Assembly: GCF_029323795.1 (NCBI RefSeq)
Contig: NZ_CP119758.1
Coordinates: 3,038,001-3,102,000 of the forward strand
Reading direction: 5' to 3'
Source: Zobellia alginiliquefaciens
Lineage (GTDB): Bacteria > Bacteroidota > Bacteroidia > Flavobacteriales > Flavobacteriaceae
Length of the DNA: 64,000 nt
Shown: piece by piece, positions 1 to 9,383 of the stretch
Layout of the letters: each line of letters begins with the position of its first letter
How positions within the stretch are numbered: the stretch's first letter is position 1
Notes under the pieces: generated by a model
What the model saw: the letters and a program-made list of their open reading frames with translations, nothing else
Databases searched by the model: none
What the model was told of the DNA's origin: nothing
Program-made: the position numbers and the translations under genes

Positions 1-1
1 T

Positions 2-661
2 TGGTATACAGGTCCTACTTTATTGGAGCATTTTGAGGCTTTGGATCGTAAGGATATTTTTAATGTAGGTACACCGCGTTTTCCGGTTCAGTATGTTATC
101 CGTCCTAAGACAGATGAGCATCATGACTTTAGAGGTTTTGCCGGTAAGGTTTACGGTGGCGAGTTGAGTGTTGGAGATGAGGTTGTGGCTCTTCCATCGC
201 AAACAAGGTCTAAGATCAAGGATATTTATTTCTACGACAAGAAGTTCCAGACGGCTTCAAGAAGGTCTTCGGTAACGATTACTTTAGAAGATGAAATTAA
301 TATCAGTAGAGGGGATATGTTGGTGAAAGCTGAAGATTTACCTACTATCGATAAGCAGTTTACCGCTACTATTTCTTGGATGGATTCAAATCAATTGACA
401 GCAGGTAAGAAATATGTGGTACAACACGGTGTAAACAAAGTGTTGGCCAAGGTTGATAATATTCACCATAAAATCAATCCTGATTATTCTGGTATAGATA
501 CAGAAGTACAAGGGTTGGGTATGAATGATATCGCTCAGGTAACCTTCAAATTAAACAAGCCAATTTTTTACGACAAATTTGAAAATCACCGTACCAATGG
601 TTCGTTTATCTTAATCGATACTCAGACCAACAGTACTGTAGGGGCTGGTTTCATAAGTTAG
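2..661 (+). CDS. cysN: Sulfate adenylyltransferase subunit 1 (CysN), C-terminal part
   Basis: The reading frame is open from the first bases of the window, so the N-terminal GTPase domain lies outside. The visible 219 residues begin WYTGPTLLEHFE, the usual junction after the CysN G domain, and continue through the EF-Tu-like beta-barrel domains II and III. The protein ends soon after the barrel with no APS kinase (CysC) domain. CysN is the GTPase that drives CysD to make adenosine 5'-phosphosulfate from sulfate and ATP, the entry step of sulfate assimilation. The downstream sulfite reductase and siroheme methyltransferase on the same strand support this role. Family assignment is firm; cysD is expected just upstream but is not visible. 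Confidence 0.93.
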   Translation, partial: WYTGPTLLEHFEALDRKDIFNVGTPRFPVQYVIRPKTDEHHDFRGFAGKVYGGELSVGDEVVALPSQTRSKIKDIYFYDKKFQTASRRSSVTITLEDEINISRGDMLVKAEDLPTIDKQFTATISWMDSNQLTAGKKYVVQHGVNKVLAKVDNIHHKINPDYSGIDTEVQGLGMNDIAQVTFKLNKPIFYDKFENHRTNGSFILIDTQTNSTVGAGFIS

Positions 662-780
662 GAAACCAGAAGTTATCCAACGGATTAAAGGGGACATTTA
701 AATATCTCTATAAAATCCATAGGAAAAATAGATAAATAATAATCTACCGATAAAAAGGTAAGAAACTAGATATAAACAGC

Positions 781-2871
781 ATGCAAAGTTTCAGAACAGA
801 AATAGAAAATCCCGTAGTTGAAAAGGATATTTTGGCCTTAGAGGCTAAAATACGCCAGTTCAAAGAAGGTAATTTAGATGAAGAAAAGTTCCGCAGTTTG
901 CGTTTGGCTAGAGGTGTTTACGGTCAACGTCAGCCTGGCGTGCAGATGATTCGTATTAAATTGCCCTACGGTAAGGTTACCTCTAAGCAATTAAAGCGTA
1001 TCAGTGATGTTTCTGACGAATATTCTAGAGGTAGATTGCACATTACTACACGTCAAGATATTCAAATACATTATGTTGATCTTGACCGTACACCAGAACT
1101 TTGGTCGGAGCTAGAGAAAGATGACGTTACCATTCGTGAGGCTTGTGGTAATACGGTACGTAACGTAACGGCTAGTGAAACTGCCGGTATAGATGTAGAC
1201 GAACCGTTTGATGTTTCGCCATACGCCCATGCACTTTTTCAGTATTTCTTACGTAACCCGATCAGTCAAGAAATGGGCCGTAAGTTCAAAGTTTCTTTTT
1301 CTGCCAGCGATGCGGATACGGGTCTTTCGTATATGCACGATCTTGGTTTTATTGCCAAAATACAGGATGGCGTAAGAGGTTTTAAAGTGATGTTGGCCGG
1401 TGGGTTAGGTTCACAACCACGTCATGCCGAGCTACTTTTTGAATTTCTTGCAGCGGATAAAATTATTCCATTAATGGAAGGTGTGGTACGTGTGTTTGAC
1501 CGTTACGGAGAAAGAAAGAGCCGGGCAAAGGCTAGAATGAAGTTCTTGTTGAAAGATTTAGGTCTTGACGGGTTCAAAGCGCTATTGGAAGAAGAGCAAA
1601 AAGCGATTCCTTTTCAAACTTTTCATATTGATGCAGATGCATATCCTAAAGTTGAAGTAGCTAAGGTAGATGCGCCACAAGTGGAGATTGAAGATGCGGA
1701 AGCTTTTGAAATCTGGAAATCTACGAACCTTATACCTCAGAAGCAGGAAGGGTATTCGGCTATCGGTATTAAAGTACTTTTAGGTGATTTTTATACGGAT
1801 AAAGCAAGATTATTAGCTGATTTGGTAGAGCAATATGCTGCTGGCGAGTTGAGATTGAGCTTGCGTCAAAATATATTGATTCCTTACGTAGCCAATGATT
1901 TGGTTCCGTTTTTCTACAACAAACTTAAGAAACTAGGTTTTGTAGAAGCAGGGTATAACAAAGCCATAGATATTACGGCCTGTCCTGGTACGGATACTTG
2001 TAACTTGGGTATTGCCAGTAGTACGGGTATTGCTGAGGAATTGGAAAGAATCATGAAGGTGGAATATCCTCAGTACATCAGCAACTCTGATGTAGCAATC
2101 AAAATCAGTGGGTGTATGAATGCCTGTGGTCAGCACAACATGGCCAATATCGGTTTTCAGGGTATGAGTGTAAGAACCAAAGATAAGTTGGTGGCGCCGG
2201 CACTTCAAGTGTTGTTGGGCGGTGGTAACGATGGTGATGGAAGCGGAAGATTTGCAGATAAAGTAGTAAAAATTCCTTCTAAAAGAGGTCCTGAAGCATT
2301 ACGATTGATTTTGGACGATTACGACCAAAACGGAAACGGAAAATCGTATGCCGATTACTACGAGGAAAAAGGACAAATGTATTTCTATGATTTTCTTACG
2401 CCATTATCGGATGTTGAGAATCTTACTGCAGAAGATTTTATTGACTGGGGTAATTCGGAACGATACGAAAAAGCGATTGGTATTGGTGAATGTGCCGGTG
2501 TGGTAATTGACCTTATCGCTACATTACTTTTCGAAAGCGAAGAAAAAATACAGAATGCACAAGAGGCTTTTGAAGAAAATAAATGGGCGGCTAGTATCTA
2601 TCACTCCTATTCTTCAATGGTAAACTCTGCAAAAGCAATGTTGACTTCCGAAAAAGCGAAAGTGAACACGCATGCAAGAATAATCAAGGATTTTGATGAA
2701 AAATTCGTTGCCTCTGGTAGAATAGATTTAGGTCAAGGTTTTGAAGAACTTGCTTTACAATTGAACAAGAATGAGCCAACTGAAGCTTTTGCAAAAAGCT
2801 ATTTAGAAGATGCAAAAGCATTTTTAAAAGCAGTTGAAAAGTTTAGACAACAAGAATTAGCAGAAGCTTAA
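781..2871 (+). CDS. Siroheme sulfite/nitrite reductase with C-terminal HEPN-like extension
   Basis: 696 residues. The first ~540 form the two-repeat ferredoxin-type sulfite/nitrite reductase fold. The siroheme/4Fe-4S ligands are a C-x5-C pair at C401/C407 and a C-x3-C pair at C445/C449. It reduces sulfite to sulfide with six electrons. The setting after cysN and before siroheme methyltransferase favours sulfite over nitrite as substrate. Residues from about 545 to the end are an extra helical region resembling the HEPN superfamily; no R-x(4-6)-H RNase motif is visible in it, so nuclease activity is not implied. No CysJ flavoprotein is nearby, and a ferredoxin-NADP reductase is, so ferredoxin is the likely donor. 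ATG at 781 is the natural start; the cobA-like gene starts 3 bases after the stop. Confidence 0.9.
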   Translation: MQSFRTEIENPVVEKDILALEAKIRQFKEGNLDEEKFRSLRLARGVYGQRQPGVQMIRIKLPYGKVTSKQLKRISDVSDEYSRGRLHITTRQDIQIHYVDLDRTPELWSELEKDDVTIREACGNTVRNVTASETAGIDVDEPFDVSPYAHALFQYFLRNPISQEMGRKFKVSFSASDADTGLSYMHDLGFIAKIQDGVRGFKVMLAGGLGSQPRHAELLFEFLAADKIIPLMEGVVRVFDRYGERKSRAKARMKFLLKDLGLDGFKALLEEEQKAIPFQTFHIDADAYPKVEVAKVDAPQVEIEDAEAFEIWKSTNLIPQKQEGYSAIGIKVLLGDFYTDKARLLADLVEQYAAGELRLSLRQNILIPYVANDLVPFFYNKLKKLGFVEAGYNKAIDITACPGTDTCNLGIASSTGIAEELERIMKVEYPQYISNSDVAIKISGCMNACGQHNMANIGFQGMSVRTKDKLVAPALQVLLGGGNDGDGSGRFADKVVKIPSKRGPEALRLILDDYDQNGNGKSYADYYEEKGQMYFYDFLTPLSDVENLTAEDFIDWGNSERYEKAIGIGECAGVVIDLIATLLFESEEKIQNAQEAFEENKWAASIYHSYSSMVNSAKAMLTSEKAKVNTHARIIKDFDEKFVASGRIDLGQGFEELALQLNKNEPTEAFAKSYLEDAKAFLKAVEKFRQQELAEA

Positions 2872-2873
2872 GA

Positions 2874-3668
2874 ATGAAATATTCCAACGAAAATAACAAC
2901 ACTTTATCCCATGTAGGCGGTCGCTTTACGGTAATTGGTGCAGGTCCTGGTGATGTTGAGCTTATTACGCTCAAGGCCATCAAGGCGTTGGAAAGTGCCG
3001 ATGTGGTGTTGTACGATGCGTTGGTGTCCGTTGAGTTGTTGGACTATGCACCTAATGCCGAACAAATTTTTGTTGGCAAAAGAAAGGGGTGCTATGCCTA
3101 TCAGCAAGAACAGATAAACGAGTTGATCGTTAGCCGAGCAAAAACCAATGCCCATGTGGTACGTTTAAAAGGTGGAGATCCATTTGTATTTGGTCGTGGT
3201 GCGGAAGAAATGGAGTATGCTGCAGCCCACGGGTTGCAAGTAGCTATGGTGCCCGGTATATCATCATGTTTGTCGGTTCCGGCATATCAGAACATTCCGG
3301 TTACTAAAAGAGGTGCCGCCGAAAGTTTTTGGGTAATCACGGGTACAACAAAAGAGCATAAACTTTCTGCTGATGTTGCTTTGGCCGCTAAAAGCAATGC
3401 CACAGTGGTTATTCTTATGGGCATGAGCAAACTGTCGCAAATAGCGGAATTGTTCAAAGCCGAAGGCAAGGCTGAAACCCCAATTGCCATTGTGCAGAAC
3501 GGAACCAGAAAAGACGAAAAAATTGCGGTAGGTACTATTGCTTCCATCGAATATGAAGTGGAAAAGCAACAGATGGCCAATCCGGCAATTATTATTATAG
3601 GTGAAGTAGTTAGGCACAGAGAAAGTGTCGAAAGCCTTAAAGAAGAATTTTTAGAAGTAGTTAAATAA
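2874..3668 (+). CDS. cobA: Uroporphyrinogen-III C-methyltransferase (SUMT)
   Basis: 264 residues, standalone SUMT length. It transfers two methyls from SAM to uroporphyrinogen III to give precorrin-2, the precursor of siroheme and cobalamin. Family motifs are present: VIGAGPGD near residue 20, the GGDPFVFGRG SAM-binding loop near residue 100 and VPGISS near residue 130. It starts 3 bases after the sulfite reductase stop, so the two are very probably co-transcribed and this gene supplies siroheme for that enzyme. No CysG-type oxidase/ferrochelatase domain is fused, so that activity must come from elsewhere. Confidence 0.94.
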   Translation: MKYSNENNNTLSHVGGRFTVIGAGPGDVELITLKAIKALESADVVLYDALVSVELLDYAPNAEQIFVGKRKGCYAYQQEQINELIVSRAKTNAHVVRLKGGDPFVFGRGAEEMEYAAAHGLQVAMVPGISSCLSVPAYQNIPVTKRGAAESFWVITGTTKEHKLSADVALAAKSNATVVILMGMSKLSQIAELFKAEGKAETPIAIVQNGTRKDEKIAVGTIASIEYEVEKQQMANPAIIIIGEVVRHRESVESLKEEFLEVVK

Positions 3669-3738
3669 AGTAATTGATGTCAGGTAACGAGTTCAGCATG
3701 CTCAATACTCAATTCTAATTACTCAATACAAAGAAGTA

Positions 3739-4800
3739 ATGATAAAAACAGATATTCTCATCATTGGCGCAGGCCCTACAGGTCTTTTTACGGTATTTGA
3801 AGCAGGCTTATTGAAGTTAAAATGCCACTTGATAGATGCTTTGCCACAAACAGGTGGACAGTGTTCGGAAATTTATCCGAAGAAACCGATTTATGATATC
3901 CCGGCTTTCCCGGAAATTCTTGCAGGTGATTTGGTAACTAACCTAATGGAGCAAATCAAACCTTTTGAGGCTGGTTATACTTTGGGTGAGCGTGCTGAAA
4001 CTTTGGATAAACAAGAAGATGGTTCTTTTATCGTAACAACAAACAAAGGTACAAAACACCATGCGCCAGTAGTAGTTATTGCTGGTGGACTCGGTTCTTT
4101 TGAGCCTAGAAAACCGCCTATCGAAAACATTTCTGATTTTGAGGACAAGGGTGTGGCTTACATGGTAAAAGACCCTGAAGTATATAGAGATAAAAAGGTA
4201 GTGATAGCCGGTGGTGGTGATTCTGCTTTGGACTGGGCTATTTTCTTGGCAGATGTTGCCTCGGAAGTATCTTTGGTACACCGTAGAAACGAATTTAGAG
4301 GAGCTTTGGATTCTGTGGAAAAAGCATCTGAATTGGCAAAAGCGGGTAAAATAAAATTATTTACTGAGGCCGAAGTAAAAAAATTGTACGGTGATGACCA
4401 TTTGGAAGCGGTTGTTATCAAACATAATGACGCAGAAAAAGGGGAAAGCTATGTTGAGGTAGATAACTTTATTCCATTGTTCGGTCTTTCTCCAAAATTA
4501 GGACCAATAGGTGATTGGGGACTTGAAATAGAGCGTAATGCTATTAAAGTAAACAATGCCAAAGATTATCAGACCAACATACCTGGTGTTTTTGCTATTG
4601 GAGATGTGAACACCTACGAAGGGAAATTAAAACTGATTTTATCTGGTTTCCATGAGGCTGCCGTAATGTGTCAGTACGCTTATCAGTTGATTAACCCTGG
4701 TAAGAGATACGTTATGAAATATACCACCGTTGGTGGTGTAGAAGGATTTGACGGTACTAAAAAAGTGGCGAAAAAAGAAGTAGTAAAGAGTATAGTTTAA
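3739..4800 (+). CDS. Ferredoxin-NADP+ reductase, thioredoxin-reductase-like type
   Basis: 353 residues. The FAD-binding GAGPTG motif lies at residues 10-15, the NAD(P)-binding GGGDSA motif near residue 155, and the closing FAD contact is FAIGDVNTYEGK. The CxxC redox pair of thioredoxin reductase is absent, which places it with the TrxR-like ferredoxin-NADP reductases (YumC type). It moves electrons between NADPH and ferredoxin or flavodoxin in the cytoplasm. Its position 70 bases after cobA in the sulfite reductase cluster suggests it feeds reduced ferredoxin to that enzyme; this role is inferred. A hairpin terminator follows. Confidence 0.87.
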   Translation: MIKTDILIIGAGPTGLFTVFEAGLLKLKCHLIDALPQTGGQCSEIYPKKPIYDIPAFPEILAGDLVTNLMEQIKPFEAGYTLGERAETLDKQEDGSFIVTTNKGTKHHAPVVVIAGGLGSFEPRKPPIENISDFEDKGVAYMVKDPEVYRDKKVVIAGGGDSALDWAIFLADVASEVSLVHRRNEFRGALDSVEKASELAKAGKIKLFTEAEVKKLYGDDHLEAVVIKHNDAEKGESYVEVDNFIPLFGLSPKLGPIGDWGLEIERNAIKVNNAKDYQTNIPGVFAIGDVNTYEGKLKLILSGFHEAAVMCQYAYQLINPGKRYVMKYTTVGGVEGFDGTKKVAKKEVVKSIV

Positions 4801-4824
4801 TTTGTATTAGTGCATATAATTGGT

Positions 4825-4864
4825 AAAGCCTTCCGTTATCTCATTTTGATGGAAGGCTTTTATC
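4825..4864 (+). terminator. Rho-independent terminator after the sulfur-assimilation cluster
   Basis: A 10-bp perfect stem (4825-4834 with 4851-4860) closes a 16-base loop and runs into a short T-rich tail. It separates the cysN-FNR cluster from the methionine riboswitch. The 391-base gene-free stretch 4801-5191 holds this terminator, a promoter and the riboswitch. Confidence 0.7.
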
Positions 4865-4896
4865 TACTGTAAAGCGCCAAAAACAATTGGGTTTCT

Positions 4897-4927
4897 TTGG
4901 TTTTAATATCAATGTGGTGTTACTTTG
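4897..4927 (+). promoter_or_regulatory. Bacteroidota-type promoter for the methionine operon
   Basis: TTG at 4897-4899, a 20-base spacer, then TTACTTTG at 4920-4927, one mismatch from the TAnnTTTG -7 consensus of Bacteroidota. The start would fall around 4933-4935, just upstream of the first riboswitch stem, which is the expected geometry. Confidence 0.55.
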
Positions 4928-4949
4928 CAGACCGTTCATTAAAATACGT

Positions 4950-5062
4950 GACTGTTATCAAGAAAGGTGGAGGGAATAGACCCTTTGAAACCTTGGCAAC
5001 CCTTTTCTTATAAAGAAGGTGCTACATTCTATCCTATGTGTTCATGGGACAGATAACAAAGA
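4950..5062 (+). promoter_or_regulatory. SAM-I (S-box) riboswitch
   Basis: The S-box core is visible in order: TTATCAAGAAAGGTGGAGGGA, the CCCTTTGAAACC segment, TTGGCAACC and AAGGTGCTACATTC, closed by GATAACA. P1 pairs 4953-4959 with 5052-5058 perfectly. It binds S-adenosylmethionine and turns off downstream methionine synthesis genes. A hairpin at about 5065-5081 (GGCAAA with TTTGTCC, one bulge) followed by a T-rich run could be the expression platform terminator; that part is inferred. The aptamer sits about 130 bases before metH. Confidence 0.92.
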
Positions 5063-5191
5063 GAGGCAAATATGTTTGTCCTTATTCTTTTACTTGATAA
5101 TTGTCTGCAGATTGATTTTAGAATAATGTTTTTCGATAGGTTAAGTCGGATGATATTAAAGCAGAATACCTAATAAGAAGGGTAAAGGAAA

Positions 5192-6193
5192 ATGAAAAGT
5201 ATTCAAGAAATATTAAAAGAGCGCATATTGGTGTTAGATGGTGCCATGGGTACTATGCTGCAACGCTATAAATTTACCGAGGAGGATTTTCGCGGTGAGC
5301 GTTTTAAAGATTGGAAATCTCCGGTGCAAGGTAACAATGATTTGTTGTCTTTGACCCAACCCGAAGCCATTGCGGAAGTACATAGAAAATACTTTGCCGC
5401 AGGAGCGGATATTGTAGAAACCAATACGTTTTCCAGTACAACAATTGCCATGGCAGATTACGACATGGAAGAGTTAGTGTATGATTTGAATTTTGAATCC
5501 GCGCGAATTGCTAAAATGGTTGCAGATGAGTTTACGGCCAAAGAGCCAAATAAACCTCGCTTTGTAGTGGGTAGTTTAGGACCTACCAATAAAACGGCAA
5601 GCATGTCTCCCGATGTGAACGACCCTGGGTATAGAGCGGTTTCTTTTGATGAGTTACGAATAGCATACAAACAGCAGGTAGAAGCTTTGTTGGATGGAGG
5701 GGTGGATATGCTAATGGTTGAGACTATTTTTGATACGTTGAACGCCAAAGCGGCATTATTTGCAATAGAAGAAGTAAAGGAAGAGCGTAATATAGATGTC
5801 CCAATAATGGTAAGCGGCACGATTACCGATGCCTCGGGAAGAACTTTATCAGGGCAAACGGCTGAAGCATTTTTAATTTCAGTTTCGCATATTCCAATCT
5901 TTTCGGTTGGTTTTAATTGTGCTTTGGGCGCGGACCAGTTGGTACCTCACTTAGAAGTTTTGTCATCCAAATCAGAACATGCTATTTCTGCTCACCCTAA
6001 TGCCGGTTTGCCAAATGCTTTTGGGGAATACGATGAAACGCCAGAGCAAATGGCGGCACAGATAAAAGAATATGTAGAAAAAGGTCTAGTCAATATCGTT
6101 GGCGGTTGCTGTGGTACTACACCGGAACATATTAAGGCAATTGCAGACTTGGTAAACAAGTATGATCCAAGAGGAATAAACGTGGCATCTTGA
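5192..6193 (+). CDS. metH: Methionine synthase, homocysteine-binding (MetH N-terminal) subunit
   Basis: 333 residues covering only the first domain of cobalamin-dependent methionine synthase. It binds and activates homocysteine through zinc, for which C243, C306 and C307 (in GGCCGTTP) are visible. The N-terminus [10 protein letters not shown] and the [11 protein letters not shown] segment are typical of MetH. The remaining domains are encoded by the next gene, so MetH is split here; 333 plus 912 residues add up to about the length of one-piece MetH. It lies directly under the SAM riboswitch, giving feedback control by the end product. Confidence 0.93.
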   Translation: MKSIQEILKERILVLDGAMGTMLQRYKFTEEDFRGERFKDWKSPVQGNNDLLSLTQPEAIAEVHRKYFAAGADIVETNTFSSTTIAMADYDMEELVYDLNFESARIAKMVADEFTAKEPNKPRFVVGSLGPTNKTASMSPDVNDPGYRAVSFDELRIAYKQQVEALLDGGVDMLMVETIFDTLNAKAALFAIEEVKEERNIDVPIMVSGTITDASGRTLSGQTAEAFLISVSHIPIFSVGFNCALGADQLVPHLEVLSSKSEHAISAHPNAGLPNAFGEYDETPEQMAAQIKEYVEKGLVNIVGGCCGTTPEHIKAIADLVNKYDPRGINVAS

Positions 6194-6257
6194 TTGGAAA
6201 GATACAGTGAACAAATAAAGAACAATTATCAATTATCACAAAAGTGATTGAGATACT

Positions 6258-8996
6258 ATGAGTGACAACTCAAATATACTGACAACCAACGACCAACAAC
6301 CAGCAACTAGACATTTAAAACTATCCGGTCTAGAGCCTTTGGTCATCACCCCTGAAAGCAATTTCGTAAATGTGGGCGAACGTACCAATGTAGCTGGATC
6401 TAAACGATTTTTACGACTTATTAAAGAACGTAAGTTCGAAGAAGCCCTAGATGTTGCCAGAGATCAGGTGGAAGGTGGGGCCCAAATCATCGATATTAAT
6501 ATGGATGATGGTTTGATCGATGGTAAAGAAGCCATGGTTAAATTTTTGAACCTTGTTATTGCGGAGCCTGATATTGCCCGTGTGCCTATCATGATAGATA
6601 GTTCCAAATGGGATATTATTGAAGCAGGTCTACAAGTGGTTCAGGGCAAGTGTGTGGTAAACTCCATTAGTTTAAAAGAAGGTAAGGAAGAGTTCGTAAG
6701 ACACGCCAAGCTTATCAAGAGATACGGAGCAGCGGTAATCGTAATGGCTTTTGACGAAGTAGGTCAGGCCGATAATTATGACAGGCGGATAGAAATATCT
6801 AAACGGTCTTATGATATTTTGGTAGACGAAGTAGGTTTTGCGCCCGAGGATATCATTTTTGACCTGAATATATTTCCCGTTGCAACGGGGATGGACGAGC
6901 ACAAACTTAATGCGCTAGATTTTATAAGGGCAACGAAGTGGGTTCGTGAAAATTTACCTCATGCCAGTGTTAGTGGAGGGGTAAGTAATGTTTCTTTTTC
7001 CTTTAGGGGTAATAATCCTGTGCGTGAAGCTATGCATTCCGTCTTTTTGTACCACGCTATAAAAGCGGGTATGAACATGGGAATCGTCAATCCGACCATG
7101 TTGGAGATATATGATGATATTCCAAAGGATTTGTTGGAACATGTTGAGGATGTTATTCTAAACCGTAGAGATGATGCAACGGAACGATTGTTAGATTTTG
7201 CGGAATCCGTTGTGGGTACTGCCAAAGAAAGCAAAGTAGACCTTTCGTGGCGTGAAGAGCCTTTACAAAATAGAATTACGAGAGCTCTTGTAAAGGGAAT
7301 CGATCAATATATAATAGAAGATGTAGAGGAGGCACGTGTCGCGGCAGACAAACCAATTGAGGTCATTGAAGGAAACTTAATGGCCGGTATGAACGTGGTA
7401 GGCGACCTTTTCGGAAGCGGAAAAATGTTTTTGCCGCAGGTAGTGAAATCTGCTCGTGTAATGAAAAAAGCGGTGGCTTATTTACTACCGTACATTGAGG
7501 AAGAGAAGTTGAAAAACCCTCAGATTGGTGACGATAAGGGGAATGGAAAAATATTGATGGCCACCGTAAAAGGTGATGTTCATGATATTGGTAAAAACAT
7601 AGTTAGCGTTGTTCTGGCCTGTAATAATTATGAAATAGTGGACCTTGGGGTTATGGTGCCACCCGAGAAAATTATAGCAGCTGCTATTGAGCACAACGTA
7701 GATGTAATAGGCCTCAGCGGACTTATAACTCCCTCTCTTGATGAGATGGTGCATTTGGCCAAAGAAATGGAGCGTAAGAACTTTAAACTGCCGTTGCTCA
7801 TTGGTGGGGCAACTACTAGTAAAGCTCATACTGCGGTTAAAATTGACCCACAATATAGTGAGGCCGTAGTTCATGTAAATGATGCGTCAAGAGCAGTGAC
7901 AGTGGTTGGTGACTTGCTCCAGAAAGAAACATCGGCCGGGTATAAGAAAGCAATCAAAGAAGACTATGATGTCTTCAGGGATAAGTTCCTGAGCCGAACA
8001 AAAAAGAAGGAGTACAAAACTATAGAAGCTGCAAGAGAGAACCGATTTAAAATTGATTGGGATGCTTCGGAAATCGTAAAGCCTAAGGAGTTAGGTATTC
8101 AGGTTATTGAAGATATTGATTTAGAGAAGTTGGTTCCTTTTATAGATTGGACACCTTTTTTTAGAAGTTGGGAACTGCACGGAAAGTATCCTGATATTTT
8201 AACGGATGAGGTTGTGGGCGAACAAGCAACAGAGCTTTTTGCCGATGCTCAGAAAATGTTGAATGATATTCTAAAGGATAAAAAGTTAACGGGAAAAGGG
8301 GTGTTCGGTATCTTTCCTGCCAATACGCTGGAAAACTATGATGATATAGAGGTTGATGTAGAGGACGGTAATGAAACGAAGAAGTATACGTTTAGAACGT
8401 TACGTCAGCAATTGCAAAGAAGAGAGGGCGTGCCAGATTATGCTTTATCCGATTTTATTGCGCCAAAAGAATCCGGTAAACAGGATTATGTAGGCTGCTT
8501 CTGTGTAACTACAGGTTTCGGAACCGATGAATTGGCGGATACGTATCGTGAAAATTTGGATGATTACAATTCCATTTTGGTAAAAGCTTTAAGTGATCGT
8601 CTGGCCGAAGCTTTTGCAGAGTACCTGCATTTAGAGGTGCGAACAAAGCACTGGGGCTATGCTTCTGATGAGCATTTAGAAAATGATGAATTGATAGATG
8701 AAAAATACAAGGGTATTCGTCCTGCACCTGGGTATCCTGCTTGTCCGGATCATTTAGAAAAGTTAACCCTTTGGGATATGCTAAAGGTGGAGGAGCGTAT
8801 AGGTGTAAAATTAACGGATAGTTTGGCCATGTGGCCCGCCTCATCAGTCTCAGGGTATTACTTTGGTAATGCGGAATCTAGATATTTTGGATTAGGAAAA
8901 ATAAAAGAGGACCAAGTAGAAGACTTTGCTGAGCGCAGAGGCATCACGGTAGAGAAAGCTACAAAATGGTTAGCTCCTAATATTGCCGATGATTGA
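6258..8996 (+). CDS. metH: Methionine synthase, pterin/cobalamin/activation (MetH C-terminal) subunit
   Basis: 912 residues carrying the rest of MetH: the pterin (methyl-THF) binding domain (about 25-300), the helical cobalamin cap (about 330-420), the Rossmann B12 domain and the C-terminal SAM-dependent reactivation domain (about 590-900). The cobalamin motif D440-x-H442-x-x-G is present, H442 being the lower axial ligand. Methyl passes from methyl-THF through cobalamin to homocysteine held by the preceding subunit. The gap to the first subunit is 64 bases. The first ~20 residues after ATG 6258 are low in conservation-like features, so a slightly later start is possible. Confidence 0.93.
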   Translation: MSDNSNILTTNDQQPATRHLKLSGLEPLVITPESNFVNVGERTNVAGSKRFLRLIKERKFEEALDVARDQVEGGAQIIDINMDDGLIDGKEAMVKFLNLVIAEPDIARVPIMIDSSKWDIIEAGLQVVQGKCVVNSISLKEGKEEFVRHAKLIKRYGAAVIVMAFDEVGQADNYDRRIEISKRSYDILVDEVGFAPEDIIFDLNIFPVATGMDEHKLNALDFIRATKWVRENLPHASVSGGVSNVSFSFRGNNPVREAMHSVFLYHAIKAGMNMGIVNPTMLEIYDDIPKDLLEHVEDVILNRRDDATERLLDFAESVVGTAKESKVDLSWREEPLQNRITRALVKGIDQYIIEDVEEARVAADKPIEVIEGNLMAGMNVVGDLFGSGKMFLPQVVKSARVMKKAVAYLLPYIEEEKLKNPQIGDDKGNGKILMATVKGDVHDIGKNIVSVVLACNNYEIVDLGVMVPPEKIIAAAIEHNVDVIGLSGLITPSLDEMVHLAKEMERKNFKLPLLIGGATTSKAHTAVKIDPQYSEAVVHVNDASRAVTVVGDLLQKETSAGYKKAIKEDYDVFRDKFLSRTKKKEYKTIEAARENRFKIDWDASEIVKPKELGIQVIEDIDLEKLVPFIDWTPFFRSWELHGKYPDILTDEVVGEQATELFADAQKMLNDILKDKKLTGKGVFGIFPANTLENYDDIEVDVEDGNETKKYTFRTLRQQLQRREGVPDYALSDFIAPKESGKQDYVGCFCVTTGFGTDELADTYRENLDDYNSILVKALSDRLAEAFAEYLHLEVRTKHWGYASDEHLENDELIDEKYKGIRPAPGYPACPDHLEKLTLWDMLKVEERIGVKLTDSLAMWPASSVSGYYFGNAESRYFGLGKIKEDQVEDFAERRGITVEKATKWLAPNIADD

Positions 8997-9243
8997 TATG
9001 AAAAAATTTATAGAAGTGGGCATGGGCAGTTTTATGATAAGCCATGGATACGACCAAAAAAATAATGAAATTGAAGAAAGAGTAGTTGTTGATGGATTTT
9101 CTAAAAAATTGGTTGCGGTGAATCGTATTAAGTCGGTAAGTGAAAAATATATCCTGACCGATTATTTAGATGGCCGATGGATTTATTGGGAGTACGAAGA
9201 AAGTTATGAAGAGGTGAAACAGATGCTTTCAGACGCTTATTAG
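8989..9243 (+). CDS. Small unknown protein in the methionine operon
   Basis: 84 residues from ATG 8989, overlapping the metH stop by 8 bases; ATG 8998 and TTG 8983 are alternatives. No signal peptide, membrane segment or motif that I recognise. The sequence is acidic and rich in Tyr, Glu and Lys, with an aromatic patch ([16 protein letters not shown]) near the C-terminus. Tight coupling behind metH and ahead of metF, all under the SAM riboswitch, suggests a role tied to methionine or one-carbon metabolism or an accessory to MetH. No function is claimed. Confidence 0.7.
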   Translation: MIDMKKFIEVGMGSFMISHGYDQKNNEIEERVVVDGFSKKLVAVNRIKSVSEKYILTDYLDGRWIYWEYEESYEEVKQMLSDAY

Positions 9244-9383
9244 ATTTAAGAGAAAAAATGCGTTAGGGATAGAAGCGGTATCTTTTTAAAGTCCGTTAGG
9301 ATTTGAAAAATTTAGCGAATAGCCCGCTCGAACGCCATAAAATAAAATACAAATTAAATTTTCCTGAAAACAGGGTAGCATAC

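Noticed and set aside
2415-2871. HEPN-like tail as a toxin or RNase
   Set aside because: No R-x(4-6)-H catalytic motif and fused to a metabolic enzyme; no antitoxin gene nearby.
9303-9383. Longer MetF from TTG 9303
   Set aside because: The 27 extra residues lack family conservation, and ATG 9384 gives the usual N-terminus.
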